From Woeseiaceae bacterium (GTDB taxonomy: Bacteria > Pseudomonadota > Gammaproteobacteria > Steroidobacterales > Woeseiaceae), in the NCBI GenBank assembly GCA_011772865.1, contig WVYQ01000017.1, positions 11,720 to 75,719 of the forward strand: a stretch of DNA of 64,000 bases, given 5' to 3'. The translations under genes were made by a program, and so were the position numbers. The first letter of the stretch is position 1, and the number at the start of each line of letters is the position of its first letter. Below are positions 28,416 through 37,840 of the stretch, piece after piece. The notes below the pieces were generated by a model that was not told where the DNA came from, searched no databases, and saw nothing but the letters and a program-made list of their open reading frames with translations.

Positions 28416-28463
28416 GCACCGGACAACCACACTGGACCAGGAACAAAGGGAGCCGCTCCGGGC

Positions 28464-28940
28464 ATGAAAGAAAATGTACTCGACGTACTCATGTACCTTT
28501 TTGAGACCTACGTCGACACGGACGATGAACCCGAAGCCGATCAGAACGAGTTGCGAGACGAGCTGTCGCGCGCCGGCTTCAGTGATCCTGAAATAGACAG
28601 AGCCCTGGACTGGCTGGACGGCCTGACCGACCACCAACAGAGCCTCGTTTTTCATGCGCAAACCGCCCATGGTTCACGTGTCTACAACGAAGTCGAACAG
28701 GAGCGCCTCGACACGGACTGCAGAGGATACATTTCGTACCTCGAACAGATCGGCATCCTGTCGCCACAACAGCGCGAAATCCTGATCGACCGGCTGTTGG
28801 CGCTGGAGTCCGCCGATATTGACGTCGAGCAGATAAAATGGGTCGTCCTGATGGTGCTTTTCAGCCAGCCCGGACAGGAGCTGGCGTACGCCAGGATGGA
28901 AGACCTCGTGTTCGAAGAAAGCACCGGATCCCTACACTGA
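28464..28940 (+). CDS. smg: Smg family protein (DUF494)
   Basis: A 158-residue acidic helical protein of the Smg/DUF494 family: MKENVLDVLMYLFETY at the start, LDWLDGL in the middle and IKWVVLMVLFSQPGQE near the C-terminus. Function is not established. Its position between dprA and topA is the conserved gammaproteobacterial order. An AGGGAG stretch lies about 12 bases upstream of the ATG. Confidence 0.92.
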   Translation: MKENVLDVLMYLFETYVDTDDEPEADQNELRDELSRAGFSDPEIDRALDWLDGLTDHQQSLVFHAQTAHGSRVYNEVEQERLDTDCRGYISYLEQIGILSPQQREILIDRLLALESADIDVEQIKWVVLMVLFSQPGQELAYARMEDLVFEESTGSLH

Positions 28941-28941
28941 T

Positions 28942-28966
28942 CGGCCGCGGCTTCAGCCGCGCCGAG
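28942..28966 (+). other. GC-rich hairpin between smg and topA
   Basis: A long stem built from the arms TCGGCCGCGGCT and AGCCGCGCCGA, with one bulged base and a two-base loop, follows the smg stop. It has no T-run, so it is not a typical intrinsic terminator; it could weaken read-through or protect the smg 3' end. Confidence 0.4.
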
Positions 28967-28977
28967 AATCGATTTCC

Positions 28978-29007
28978 TTGACATGCCGGCACCCGGCATT
29001 GTATTCA
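28978..29007 (+). promoter_or_regulatory. Candidate sigma-70 promoter of topA
   Basis: A perfect TTGACA (28978-28983) and TATTCA (29002-29007) are separated by 18 bases. Transcription would start near 29014 and give a leader of about 38 bases. An 8-bp inverted repeat (29007-29028, arms AACCGCGG/CCGCGGTT) straddles the predicted start site. Confidence 0.5.
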
Positions 29008-29051
29008 ACCGCGGCACTGTCCGCGGTTGGCTGTTTTGAACGCACACATTT

Positions 29052-31451
29052 ATGTCCAAGAATCTCGTCATTGTTGAATCGCCTGCGAAGGCGAAAACGA
29101 TCAGCAAGTACCTGGGCAAGGATTTCGATGTCCTTGCCTCGTACGGACATGTGCGCGACCTGGTTCCGAAGGTCGGCGCTGTGGACCCGGATAACGACTA
29201 TTCGATGAAGTACCAGGTCATCGAGAAGAACGAAAAGCACGTCAACTCGATTATCCGTGCGCTGAAAAAGGCCGACGCCCTCTACCTGGCGACCGACCCC
29301 GATCGCGAGGGAGAAGCCATTTCCTGGCACCTGATCGAGTTGCTCAAGGAAAAAAACGCCCTCAATGGCAAGCCCGTGCACCGCGTCGTATTTCACGAGA
29401 TCACCAAGGACGCCGTGCAAGAGGCCATCGCCAATCCGCGCGACCTGTCCTCGGATCTCGTTGGCGCACAGCAGGCACGCCGCGCACTCGACTACCTGGT
29501 CGGATTCAATCTGTCGCCGCTGCTCTGGAAGAAAGTTCAGCGTGGCCTGTCCGCCGGGCGGGTACAGAGCCCGGCTCTGCGCATGATCGTCGAGCGCGAA
29601 CTGGAGATCGAGGCATTCAAGGCGCGCGAGTACTGGACGATCGAGGCCGACGTCAGCAAGAACGACCAGCCGTTCGTATCGCGCCTGGTTGGATACAGGG
29701 GCGAAAAGGTCGAGCAGTTCAGTTTCGAAAACGAGGTCGTGGCCCGCGAGGCCGAGAAGACGCTGCTCGATGCGGCCGATGGCAAGCTGACCGCGATCAG
29801 CGTGACCAAGCGCCAGAGACGCAGGAACCCGGCTGCACCGTTTACGACGTCGACGCTTCAGCAGGAGGCGTCCCGCAAGCTCGGGTTCAATACGCAGTGG
29901 ACAATGCGTGTTGCGCAGAAGCTTTATGAAGGCATCGAGCTGCCCGGCGAGGGGAACGTCGGCCTGATTTCCTACATGCGTACCGACTCGGTGACGCTGG
30001 CAGCGGTCGCAGTCGATGAAATCCGCGAGGCCATTGCCGATCGCTACGGCAAGGAAAACGTTCCCGACGAGCCCCGCGAATTCAAGAACAAGTCCAAGAA
30101 TGCCCAGGAAGCGCATGAGGCGATCCGACCGACATCGGTCGCGCGCACGCCGGATTCGATCAAGAGCGCCCTGGACGAGGACCAGTTCAAGCTTTATTCG
30201 CTGATCTGGAAGCGTACGATGGCTTGCCAGATGGTGCCTGCCGTATTCGACACCGTCGCTATCGACCTGGCGGCCGGCCCTGTCGATGATGGCCATCGGT
30301 TCCGTGCAAATGGCTCCGTTCTCGTCGAGCCCGGCTTCATGGCTGTTTACAAGGAAGGCCACGACGATGCCGGCAAGGATGATGAGGGCGACCGGCTGCT
30401 TCCCGAAATTGCGGAAGGCGATGTCATTAGCCTGGATGAGCTACGACCCGAACAACATTTCACGGAGCCGCCACCCCGGTTCACCGAGGCGAGCCTCGTC
30501 AAGACGCTCGAGGAATACGGCATTGGCCGACCGTCGACCTATGCGAGCATCATTGCCACGCTGAAAAACCGCGAATACGTCGAGATGGACAGCAAGCGGT
30601 TCATACCGACGGACATCGGCCGCATCGTCAATGGCTTCCTGACCGATCATTTCACCCAGTACGTCGACTATGACTTCACGGCCAGGCTCGAGGATGATCT
30701 CGACGCGGTCTCGCTGGGGGAAAAGGAGTGGGTCCCGCTGCTCGACGACTTCTGGCGCCCCTTCAAACAGCTTTGCACGGACAAGGAAGAGTCTGTGACT
30801 CGCGAACAGGTCGCACAGGCGCGCGAGCTGGGAACCGATCCCAAGAGCGGCAAGCCGGTGACGGTCCGCATGGGTCGTTACGGGCCGTTCGTACAGATCG
30901 GCACCAAGGACGACGAGGAAAAGCCGAAATTCGCCGGGTTGAGGCCGGGCCAGAAAATGAACGAGATTACACTCGAGGAAGGGCTCGAGTTGTTCAAGCT
31001 GCCGCGCAAGCTCGGAGAAACGCCCGACGGCGAGCCAGTGTCCGCGAGTATCGGGCGCTTCGGTCCTTACGTCCGCTATGGCGACAAGTACGTTTCGATC
31101 AAGGAGGACGATCCTTACACCATCGAATTGCCGCGCGCCCTCGAACTCATCGAGGAGAAGAAGATCGCGGACGCGAATCGCATCATCCAGGATTTCGAGG
31201 AAGAGGGCATCCAGGTGCTCAATGGCCGTTATGGCCCATATATCACCGACAAGACCAAGAATGCCCGCGTGCCAAAGGACCGTGAGCCCAAATCACTGAC
31301 GCTCGACGAATGCAGGCAACTGCTTGCCGAAGCGCCTGTCCGCGGACGCCGCGGAAAGAAAAAGACGGCAAAGAAAAAAGCGGCCAAGAAGACCGCCAAG
31401 AAAAAAGCAGCCAGGAAAAAGACTGCGAAGAAGAAAGCGGCCAAGAACTAG
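29052..31451 (+). CDS. topA: DNA topoisomerase I
   Basis: A 799-residue type IA topoisomerase that relaxes negative supercoils. It has the TOPRIM domain (VIVESPAKAKTISKYL, DPDREGEAISWHL) and the active-site Tyr308 in GLISYMRTDSV. The C-terminal part has three Topo-C repeats (MGRYGPFVQIG, IGRFGPYVRYG, NGRYGPYIT) instead of E. coli-type four-Cys zinc fingers. The last ~36 residues are a Lys/Ala-rich tail of KK-T/A-AKK units, likely a DNA-binding tail like those of some high-GC bacteria. No ribosome-binding site is clear. Confidence 0.97.
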   Translation: MSKNLVIVESPAKAKTISKYLGKDFDVLASYGHVRDLVPKVGAVDPDNDYSMKYQVIEKNEKHVNSIIRALKKADALYLATDPDREGEAISWHLIELLKEKNALNGKPVHRVVFHEITKDAVQEAIANPRDLSSDLVGAQQARRALDYLVGFNLSPLLWKKVQRGLSAGRVQSPALRMIVERELEIEAFKAREYWTIEADVSKNDQPFVSRLVGYRGEKVEQFSFENEVVAREAEKTLLDAADGKLTAISVTKRQRRRNPAAPFTTSTLQQEASRKLGFNTQWTMRVAQKLYEGIELPGEGNVGLISYMRTDSVTLAAVAVDEIREAIADRYGKENVPDEPREFKNKSKNAQEAHEAIRPTSVARTPDSIKSALDEDQFKLYSLIWKRTMACQMVPAVFDTVAIDLAAGPVDDGHRFRANGSVLVEPGFMAVYKEGHDDAGKDDEGDRLLPEIAEGDVISLDELRPEQHFTEPPPRFTEASLVKTLEEYGIGRPSTYASIIATLKNREYVEMDSKRFIPTDIGRIVNGFLTDHFTQYVDYDFTARLEDDLDAVSLGEKEWVPLLDDFWRPFKQLCTDKEESVTREQVAQARELGTDPKSGKPVTVRMGRYGPFVQIGTKDDEEKPKFAGLRPGQKMNEITLEEGLELFKLPRKLGETPDGEPVSASIGRFGPYVRYGDKYVSIKEDDPYTIELPRALELIEEKKIADANRIIQDFEEEGIQVLNGRYGPYITDKTKNARVPKDREPKSLTLDECRQLLAEAPVRGRRGKKKTAKKKAAKKTAKKKAARKKTAKKKAAKN

Positions 31452-31460
31452 GCGGCTGCA

Positions 31461-32006
31461 ATGAACCTTGCTATCGCGAAAGCCGCCGATGTCTTGCTGG
31501 CCGGTGGTGTCATTGCCTACCCGACCGAGGGCGTATTCGGTCTCGGCTGCATGCCTGATGATGACGATGCGGTGCTGCGACTGCTCGCATTGAAGCGCCG
31601 CGATCCCGCCAAGGGGCTAATCCTGATCGCGTCAAACCGGCGGCAACTCGACGACTGGATCGAGCAGGATACGGCCGATATTCCCGATCCCGATCCGGAC
31701 ATGCCGACGACATGGATTGCGCCGGCGAAAGGGCACGTGTCGCCGCTGGTCCGTGGCCGGCACAGCGGCATTGCCGTGCGTCTCACGACCAACGCTACGG
31801 CGGCCGCGCTCTGCGACGTGGTCGATTCGCCCATCATCTCGACGAGCGCAAACCTGGCGGGCCAGCCCGTCGCGCGTAATCAATATGTGTTGCGCCGCCG
31901 CTTTGGCGCTTGTGTAGACTACATCGTGCCAGGAGCATGCGGTCCCGCCTCGGGCCCGTCCCAAATTCGAGACCTGGCAACAGGCAAAATACTGCGACCC
32001 GCATGA
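31461..32006 (+). CDS. tsaC: Threonylcarbamoyl-AMP synthase (YrdC/TsaC)
   Basis: A 181-residue YrdC-domain protein that makes threonylcarbamoyl-AMP for the t6A37 modification of ANN-decoding tRNAs. Motifs include [34 protein letters not shown]-type VRLTTN and the [11 protein letters not shown] signature. Size fits TsaC (about 190), not the longer Sua5. It lies 9 bases after topA and overlaps hemF by 4 bases (ATGA). Confidence 0.93.
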   Translation: MNLAIAKAADVLLAGGVIAYPTEGVFGLGCMPDDDDAVLRLLALKRRDPAKGLILIASNRRQLDDWIEQDTADIPDPDPDMPTTWIAPAKGHVSPLVRGRHSGIAVRLTTNATAAALCDVVDSPIISTSANLAGQPVARNQYVLRRRFGACVDYIVPGACGPASGPSQIRDLATGKILRPA

Positions 32007-32908
32007 ACGAATTGATCCAGGTCAAGGACTATCTGCAATCCCTGCAGAGCCGTATTGTCTCGGAACTCGAAGACCTTGACGGCAAGGCCTCGTTTCGCCG
32101 CGATGCCTGGGACCGGCCGGCAGGTGGCGGCGGGCTGAGCTGTGTCCTCAGTGACGGCAATGTCTTTGAAAAAGCCGGCGTCGGTTATTCGCATGTCTTT
32201 GGCGACAAGCTGCCGCCATCTGCTACGAAGAATCGCCCCGACCTTGCCGGCAGCGGATTCCAGGCGGTCGGAGTGTCGCTCGTCATTCACCCGGAAAATC
32301 CGTATGTGCCCACAACCCATGCCAACTTTCGTTTTTTTACGGCGGGCGACGACGATCCGGTGTGGTGGTTTGGCGGTGGGTTCGATCTGACACCGTATTA
32401 CGCGTTTGAAGAAGACGTCATCCACTGGCACGAAGTCGCAAAAGCGGCCTGCGACCCGTTCGGCGAGGACCTTTACGGCCGCTACAAGAAATGGTGCGAC
32501 GACTATTTCTTTCTCAAGCATCGCGACGAAACGCGCGGCGTCGGCGGCCTGTTCTTCGATGACCTCAATGAACCGGGCTTTGAGCGCAGTTTCGAATTTC
32601 TGCAGTCGGCTGGCGACAGCTTTCTGCCGGCCTACAAGCCGATCGTCAGGAAACGCAAGGACCATCCCTATGGACAGCGCCAACGCGACTTTCAGCTTTA
32701 CCGGCGCGGCCGCTATGTGGAATTCAACCTGATTTACGATCGTGGCACGGTGTTCGGGCTGCAATCGGGTGGGCGGACCGAGTCGATTTTGATGTCACTG
32801 CCGCCGCTGGTCGCCTGGAAGTACGACTGGCACCCCGAGCCGGGATCTCCCGAGGAAGAGCTGTACCGCAAGTATCTCAAGCCACGAGACTGGCTGGATC
32901 GAGAATAA
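32003..32908 (+). CDS. hemF: Coproporphyrinogen III oxidase, oxygen-dependent
   Basis: A 301-residue cytoplasmic enzyme that decarboxylates coproporphyrinogen III to protoporphyrinogen IX with O2. Signature stretches are [60 protein letters not shown] and [14 protein letters not shown] (each shown only in part). E. coli HemF is 299. ATG 32003 overlaps the tsaC stop. It complements hemH and hemB found elsewhere in the window. Confidence 0.96.
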   Translation: MNELIQVKDYLQSLQSRIVSELEDLDGKASFRRDAWDRPAGGGGLSCVLSDGNVFEKAGVGYSHVFGDKLPPSATKNRPDLAGSGFQAVGVSLVIHPENPYVPTTHANFRFFTAGDDDPVWWFGGGFDLTPYYAFEEDVIHWHEVAKAACDPFGEDLYGRYKKWCDDYFFLKHRDETRGVGGLFFDDLNEPGFERSFEFLQSAGDSFLPAYKPIVRKRKDHPYGQRQRDFQLYRRGRYVEFNLIYDRGTVFGLQSGGRTESILMSLPPLVAWKYDWHPEPGSPEEELYRKYLKPRDWLDRE

Positions 32909-32920
32909 AAGCGCAGAATT

Positions 32921-32943
32921 CGCTCCCCGAGCGCAACTTTTTG
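32921..32943 (+). terminator. Possible weak terminator after hemF
   Basis: A short hairpin with arms CGCTC and GAGCG and a 3-base loop is followed, after CAA, by CTTTTT. The stem is short, so efficiency would be modest. Confidence 0.35.
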
Positions 32944-33007
32944 CCGCCGGACGACATCTATAAAGAAAAACACTGACACCCGCCAGACGTAAGCATCAGG
33001 GGAACGC

Positions 33008-34123
33008 ATGATGAGAATCTCGAACGCTCCGGTTCTGTTCGCGACCAGTCTTCTGCTCGTGGCCACGGCGCCCGCGTACGCACAAAACTACGACCTGCTC
33101 GTCGACAACCTGCCCGAAAGCCTGGTGTCGGTCGACCGGCAGCGGCCGCCGTATCCCGATACGGGTATTCGTACCGGACAGGAAGGGTGGGTGCGCGTAA
33201 ATCTCATCGTCACTGCTGACGGCAACGTGGCGGATCCGATCATCATGGACTCGGTCGGTGGTGTCGAGTTCGAGAAGTCCGTTCGCTCGGTCGTGTCCGA
33301 ATGGACATTCGAACCTCCCGGAGAGCAACTCGCCAATGTTGTCGCGGACATCCGTTTTGAGATCCACCAGGGTCGCGATCTTGCGACCTCGAACTTTATG
33401 CGCCGCTACCGGCGCATAGTCCGGATGCTGCATGTCGAAGACAACGAGGAAGCCAGGGCCTGGGTCGACCAGGCGGCCGAGACCGGCGGCTGGAACCTCT
33501 ATGAGTCGACCATGCTGTGGCTCATGATCGGGCGAGTCGAGGGGGCCGAGGGCAATGACGTCGGCAAGCTCGAAGCTTATCGGCGCGCGCAGGCCGTCAA
33601 TACCCGCGGCGCGATTAAGGGCGAAGACCGCCGTGAACTGCTTCGCAAGATGTTCGAGCTGGAAATGGGCCAGTCGCAGTACGCAGCTGCGGATAAAACT
33701 CTCCGGAAACTGAAGCGTGAACCCGGCAACAAAAAAGACATCGAGGAACTCGCCGAGTTGATCGCCAGGCTCGAAGGCGCGCTTGCCGACGACAGCCCGC
33801 TCGCAGCCCGCGCCACCCTGTTTAACCCGGCGGATTCCGAAGAAAGCCGCTCGCTCTGGTCCTACGCGCCTGCGCGACGGACGTTCTCTTTTGCTGCCCT
33901 GAATGGTAACGTCGAGCGATTCGAGGTGCGGTGCGCACGGGATCGTCTCGAAGGGCCGGTAGAGCCCGGAACGTCATGGACATTCCCCGACGGCGCTAAG
34001 GACTGTCACGTATTCGTGTTCGGTGACGATGGAGCAAGCTTTGATTTCGTCGAACACATCGGGACGGAATCCGGTGACGCAACCGCCAAGGCAGCAGTGG
34101 CACAAAGCGATGGCCTGGATTGA
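33008..34123 (+). CDS. Exported protein with TonB C-terminal-like domain
   Basis: A 371-residue protein with a signal peptide (residues 1-25, ...APAYAQ). A TonB-C-type domain at about residues 40-120 follows (PPYPDTGIRTGQEGWVRV, VTADGNVADPIIMDSVGG, EFEKSVRSVVSEWTFEP). The next ~150 residues are helical and repeat-like, and the last ~100 form an unassigned domain. Unlike true TonB it has a cleavable signal, no N-terminal membrane anchor and no Pro-rich spacer, so it is a periplasmic TonB-C relative rather than an energy transducer. Its end overlaps the AhpD-like gene by 14 bases. Confidence 0.8.
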   Translation: MMRISNAPVLFATSLLLVATAPAYAQNYDLLVDNLPESLVSVDRQRPPYPDTGIRTGQEGWVRVNLIVTADGNVADPIIMDSVGGVEFEKSVRSVVSEWTFEPPGEQLANVVADIRFEIHQGRDLATSNFMRRYRRIVRMLHVEDNEEARAWVDQAAETGGWNLYESTMLWLMIGRVEGAEGNDVGKLEAYRRAQAVNTRGAIKGEDRRELLRKMFELEMGQSQYAAADKTLRKLKREPGNKKDIEELAELIARLEGALADDSPLAARATLFNPADSEESRSLWSYAPARRTFSFAALNGNVERFEVRCARDRLEGPVEPGTSWTFPDGAKDCHVFVFGDDGASFDFVEHIGTESGDATAKAAVAQSDGLD

Positions 34124-34670
34124 TGAAGTCGACGTCGATGAAGCTGAAGGAAAGCTTGAGACGATTTATGCCGAGCTCGTAAAAAAGCGCGGCAAAGTCT
34201 CCAACATCCTCAAGATCCACAGTCTCAATCCCGAGGCTATGGAGAACCATCTTGATCTTTACATGACCGTCATGTTCGGGCGGTCGGGCCTGAGCCGCGC
34301 AGAACGTGAAGCTGTCGCCGTGGTCGTATCCGCGACGAATGACTGCGCTTACTGTGTCAACCACCATGCCGAGGCGCTACGGCGCTACGTGAAGGACGAC
34401 GACACCCTGGACATGCTGATGACGGCCGACGGCCTCGAAGCACTTGAGCCGCGTCTTTCGAACATCGTTCGTCATGCCGAGAAACTGACATCCGCCCCGT
34501 CGGCCATGACAGAAAGCGACCTCGGTGAGTTACGGGCGGTCGGCCTGTCCGACAGGGATATCCTCGATTTGACGCTCGTTACCGCTTACTTCAATTTCGT
34601 CAACCGTATGGCGCTGGGTCTGGGTGTCGAATTTACGCCCGAAGAAATGAGCGGCTACAAAGACGACTGA
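34110..34670 (+). CDS. AhpD/carboxymuconolactone decarboxylase-like peroxidase-related enzyme
   Basis: A 186-residue all-helical protein of the AhpD-like/CMD superfamily: GLSRAEREAVAVVVS precedes the redox CxxC-His set in NDCAYCVNHHAEAL (about residues 85-95). The type is annotated as uncharacterised peroxidase-related enzyme and probably reduces peroxides or thiols. The frame extends upstream to 34023, but ATG 34110 (MAWIDEV) is where homology starts. It is 2 bases from the downstream subtilase gene, so the two are likely co-transcribed. Confidence 0.85.
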   Translation: MAWIDEVDVDEAEGKLETIYAELVKKRGKVSNILKIHSLNPEAMENHLDLYMTVMFGRSGLSRAEREAVAVVVSATNDCAYCVNHHAEALRRYVKDDDTLDMLMTADGLEALEPRLSNIVRHAEKLTSAPSAMTESDLGELRAVGLSDRDILDLTLVTAYFNFVNRMALGLGVEFTPEEMSGYKDD

Positions 34671-34672
34671 CA

Positions 34673-37600
34673 ATGTTCTCGCGGCTGCTCCTCCTTTGCC
34701 TGCTGGCTCCGCTCATCGCGTGGGCACAAGATCAAACGGTGCTGCGTGACGCAGGTAGCCTGGGCGGGATCCGTCTTGCTGGCTCCGAAGACGAGACGGC
34801 CAGCAAAGTCTATATCGTGCAGCTTGCGATGCCGTCGGCTGCGGAGTACCACGCCTCTTTACTGACAACGGCGGTCAAGGCGGGTTCGCAGACGGCCGGC
34901 CGCACCAAGCTCGACAAGACCAGCCCGGCGATGCAGGGCTATGCGGCCCAGCTGGAGTCGGCGCAGAACAATGTCATCGCTCGCGCCGGCGCCGGGACCG
35001 AGCTGATTTACCGCTATCGATACGGCCTCAACGGGTTCGCTGCAAGAATGCATCCTGCGGTGGCGCACAAGCTCGAAAGCCTCCCTGACGTATTGCGTGT
35101 ATGGGAAGACGAAATTCGGCCACTCGCGACCAACAACAGCCTGGATTTCCTCGACCTGTTCGACGCGGAACGCGGCCTGCGCGGTCCCGCGGGGCTCGAT
35201 GGTGAAGACATCGTCATCGGGTTTATCGACAGCGGAGTCGCGCCCGAGCATCCCGCGCTAAGAGACACGAAGGATGCCGACATGCCAAGGGCCTGCCGCA
35301 GCGACTGGGCAGAAAACTCGCTGCTCGGCCGCTGGCTTTGCCGTCGTTACAGGAACCGCGAAGCCACGCTCGAGTTCGATCCACCCGTCGACTGGAATGG
35401 CGCCTGTGTCGGCGGCGAAGAGTTCGAGGATACGGACTGTAACAACAAGCTCATTGGCGCCCGCTGGTTCGTCGACGGCGCGGATGAGTCCGGTCCGATC
35501 GACGACGGCGAGATACGCTCGGCACGGGACGTCGACGGGCACGGCACACACACGGCCACGACCGCGGCCGGCAACAAGGTCAGGGCGTCGATATTCGGGA
35601 CCTTCATCGGCCGGGTACAGGGCGTTGCGCCGAGGGCCCGGGTCGCGATTTACAAGGCATGCTGGCTTCGGCCCGGCGACCAGCGCGCAACCTGTAATAC
35701 GTCCGACCTTGCCAACGCGATAGATGCAGCTGTCGCCGACGGCGTCGACATTATCAACTACTCCGTCGGGAGCTCCCTGCTGCGACTGACGGCGCCCGAC
35801 GACATTGCGCTGATGGCCGCCACCAAGGCCGGCGTGCTTGCCGTCGTCGCCGCGGGTAACGAGGGACCGAATCTCGGAACCATCGGCTCTCCCGCGGGCG
35901 GCCCCTGGGTCATCACGGCTGCGGCTTCCAGTCGTGCCGGCAACAATTCGATCGAAGCGCTTGAGATCACGGCGCCGCCCGGCATCAGCGGTCTGTACCC
36001 GGTGCGCGAAGCCAATTTCACGCCGCAACTGCTCGACGTCGGCCCGATCGATGGAGACCTCGTCCTGGTCGACGATGAAGATGAGGTCCTGGAGGACGGC
36101 GGCGCCGGCACGACGAGCGACGCCTGCGAGCCGCTCGTCAATGACTCGGAAGTTTCGGGAAAGATTGCCCTGATCCAGCGAGGCGGCTGTGACTTCGAGG
36201 TGAAGGTCTCCAATGCCGAGGACGCCGGGGCGATCGCGGCCCTCGTCTATAACATCGCCGGTGATCCGATCGTGATGAACGGCACGCCGGACACGGTCGA
36301 TATCCCTGCGCTCATGATCGGCCAGGCGGACGGCAACCTGATCCTCGCCGAGATCGACGCGGGCAACACCGTCTCGGTACGGCTCGACAAGGAGCTGTTG
36401 ATAACAGAGTCCGATTCCGGAAACCGTATGGCGATATTCTCTGCGCGCGGTCCCGGTCCCGCCAGCGACATACTCAAACCGGACGTCACCGCGCCGGGGC
36501 TCAACATCCTGGCCGGATTCACGCCCGATGCCGCCAATGCGGCGCCCGGCGAAAATTTTGCCTACCTTTCAGGCACCTCGATGTCGACACCGCATGTTGC
36601 CGGCACGGCCGCACTGCTGCTCGAGGCGCACCCGGACTGGAGCCCGGCAGCAATCAAGTCGTCGCTCATGACGACTGCCCGGCAGGATGTGACTGCGGAT
36701 GACGGGGAAACTGCCGCCCACCCGTTCGACTTCGGGTCGGGCCATATCGTGCCGAACGACGCGGTCGACCCGGGCCTGGTCTACGACCTCACCGAGGAAG
36801 AGTACGACGCATTCGCCTGCGGAACCGGGTCGCCGGCAGTGTCCCAGGAGCGCTGCGACGAGCTCGAGCTCGCGGGATATTCTTTTGCCGGCGCAGACAT
36901 GAATCAACCGTCGATCTCGATCGGGTTTCTCTCGAGCGAGCGAACCGTGACACGGCGCGTGACCAATGTCAGCGACGAGGTCGGTTCCTATACTGCCAAT
37001 ATCGTCGCGCCGTCCGGTATCGGCGTCGTGGTCGATCCCGCATCGATTACGGTGCCGCCCGGCCAGTCGACGACGTTCGACGTGACGGTCAGCATGCAAT
37101 CCGGTCAGCTCGACTTCTGGCGTTTCGGTTCGCTGACCTGGGAAAACAACGAGCGTTCGGTATTCAGTCCGCTTGCGATACGGCCGGTAACGATCACGGC
37201 CCCCGCACAGCGCACTGCGTTCGGCACCAGCGGCTCACTGACGTTCCCCGTCTCGTTCGGCTACACGGGAGCCTATACACCCGGCGTGCACGGTCTGCGA
37301 CCGCCATTGATCATCAACGGCTTTGTCGATGACGATCCGACGAAGACATTTACTTTCCGTACGACCGACGGCGTGACGGCGCACCTGATTGATGTTCCTC
37401 CCGACCAGGCTTACCTGCGTTTCGCCCTGTTCGATACGCTGACGGACGGCGATGACGACCTCGACCTGTACATTTATCACTGCCCGGACAATGTCAGTTG
37501 CATTCGCGTCGGTGAAAGCGGCGAACCGACGTCAAACGAGGAAGTGAATTTCCGGTATCCCGCCAGCGGGCGTTATGCGGCCCTGGTGCACGGCTTTGCG

Positions 37601-37840
37601 ACTGATAATATTGCCGGCGGCCCCGGTGCTAACTATCAGCTGCTCACCTGGGCATTCGGCCTCGTCGACGATCAGGGCAACATGACGGCATCCGGTCCAT
37701 CGTTCGTCAATGCCGGATCCACCGAGGACGTCACGGTCACCTGGACCGGGGTACCTGCCAATACGATCTACCTGGGCGGCATTTCCCACAATACTCCGCA
37801 GGGCTTGTCCGCGCTGACGGTCATCAGGATCGGCAACTGA
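34673..37840 (+). CDS. Secreted subtilisin-like serine protease (S8, with PA insert and Fn3-like tail)
   Basis: A 1055-residue extracellular or periplasmic protease. It has a signal peptide (1-19, ...LIAWAQ) and an I9-type propeptide (about 45-160). The S8 catalytic domain carries Asp186 (GFIDSGV), His290 (DGHGTHTA) and Ser636 (SGTSMSTPHVAG). A PA domain is inserted at about 450-570 (GKIALIQRGGCDFEVKV). The C-terminal part has an Fn3_6-like domain (about 750-840) and a final beta-rich region. The D-H-PA-S spacing and Fn3 tail resemble the plant cucumisin-like subtilase layout, also known in bacteria. Its 3' end abuts the convergent small membrane gene. Confidence 0.93.
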   Translation: MFSRLLLLCLLAPLIAWAQDQTVLRDAGSLGGIRLAGSEDETASKVYIVQLAMPSAAEYHASLLTTAVKAGSQTAGRTKLDKTSPAMQGYAAQLESAQNNVIARAGAGTELIYRYRYGLNGFAARMHPAVAHKLESLPDVLRVWEDEIRPLATNNSLDFLDLFDAERGLRGPAGLDGEDIVIGFIDSGVAPEHPALRDTKDADMPRACRSDWAENSLLGRWLCRRYRNREATLEFDPPVDWNGACVGGEEFEDTDCNNKLIGARWFVDGADESGPIDDGEIRSARDVDGHGTHTATTAAGNKVRASIFGTFIGRVQGVAPRARVAIYKACWLRPGDQRATCNTSDLANAIDAAVADGVDIINYSVGSSLLRLTAPDDIALMAATKAGVLAVVAAGNEGPNLGTIGSPAGGPWVITAAASSRAGNNSIEALEITAPPGISGLYPVREANFTPQLLDVGPIDGDLVLVDDEDEVLEDGGAGTTSDACEPLVNDSEVSGKIALIQRGGCDFEVKVSNAEDAGAIAALVYNIAGDPIVMNGTPDTVDIPALMIGQADGNLILAEIDAGNTVSVRLDKELLITESDSGNRMAIFSARGPGPASDILKPDVTAPGLNILAGFTPDAANAAPGENFAYLSGTSMSTPHVAGTAALLLEAHPDWSPAAIKSSLMTTARQDVTADDGETAAHPFDFGSGHIVPNDAVDPGLVYDLTEEEYDAFACGTGSPAVSQERCDELELAGYSFAGADMNQPSISIGFLSSERTVTRRVTNVSDEVGSYTANIVAPSGIGVVVDPASITVPPGQSTTFDVTVSMQSGQLDFWRFGSLTWENNERSVFSPLAIRPVTITAPAQRTAFGTSGSLTFPVSFGYTGAYTPGVHGLRPPLIINGFVDDDPTKTFTFRTTDGVTAHLIDVPPDQAYLRFALFDTLTDGDDDLDLYIYHCPDNVSCIRVGESGEPTSNEEVNFRYPASGRYAALVHGFATDNIAGGPGANYQLLTWAFGLVDDQGNMTASGPSFVNAGSTEDVTVTWTGVPANTIYLGGISHNTPQGLSALTVIRIGN

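Noticed and set aside
28953-30362. 469-residue minus-strand frame opposite topA
   Set aside because: Antisense shadow of a highly conserved gene with no motif of its own.
31350-31448. AAG-rich repeat as a separate element
   Set aside because: It codes for the Lys/Ala tail of topoisomerase I in frame.
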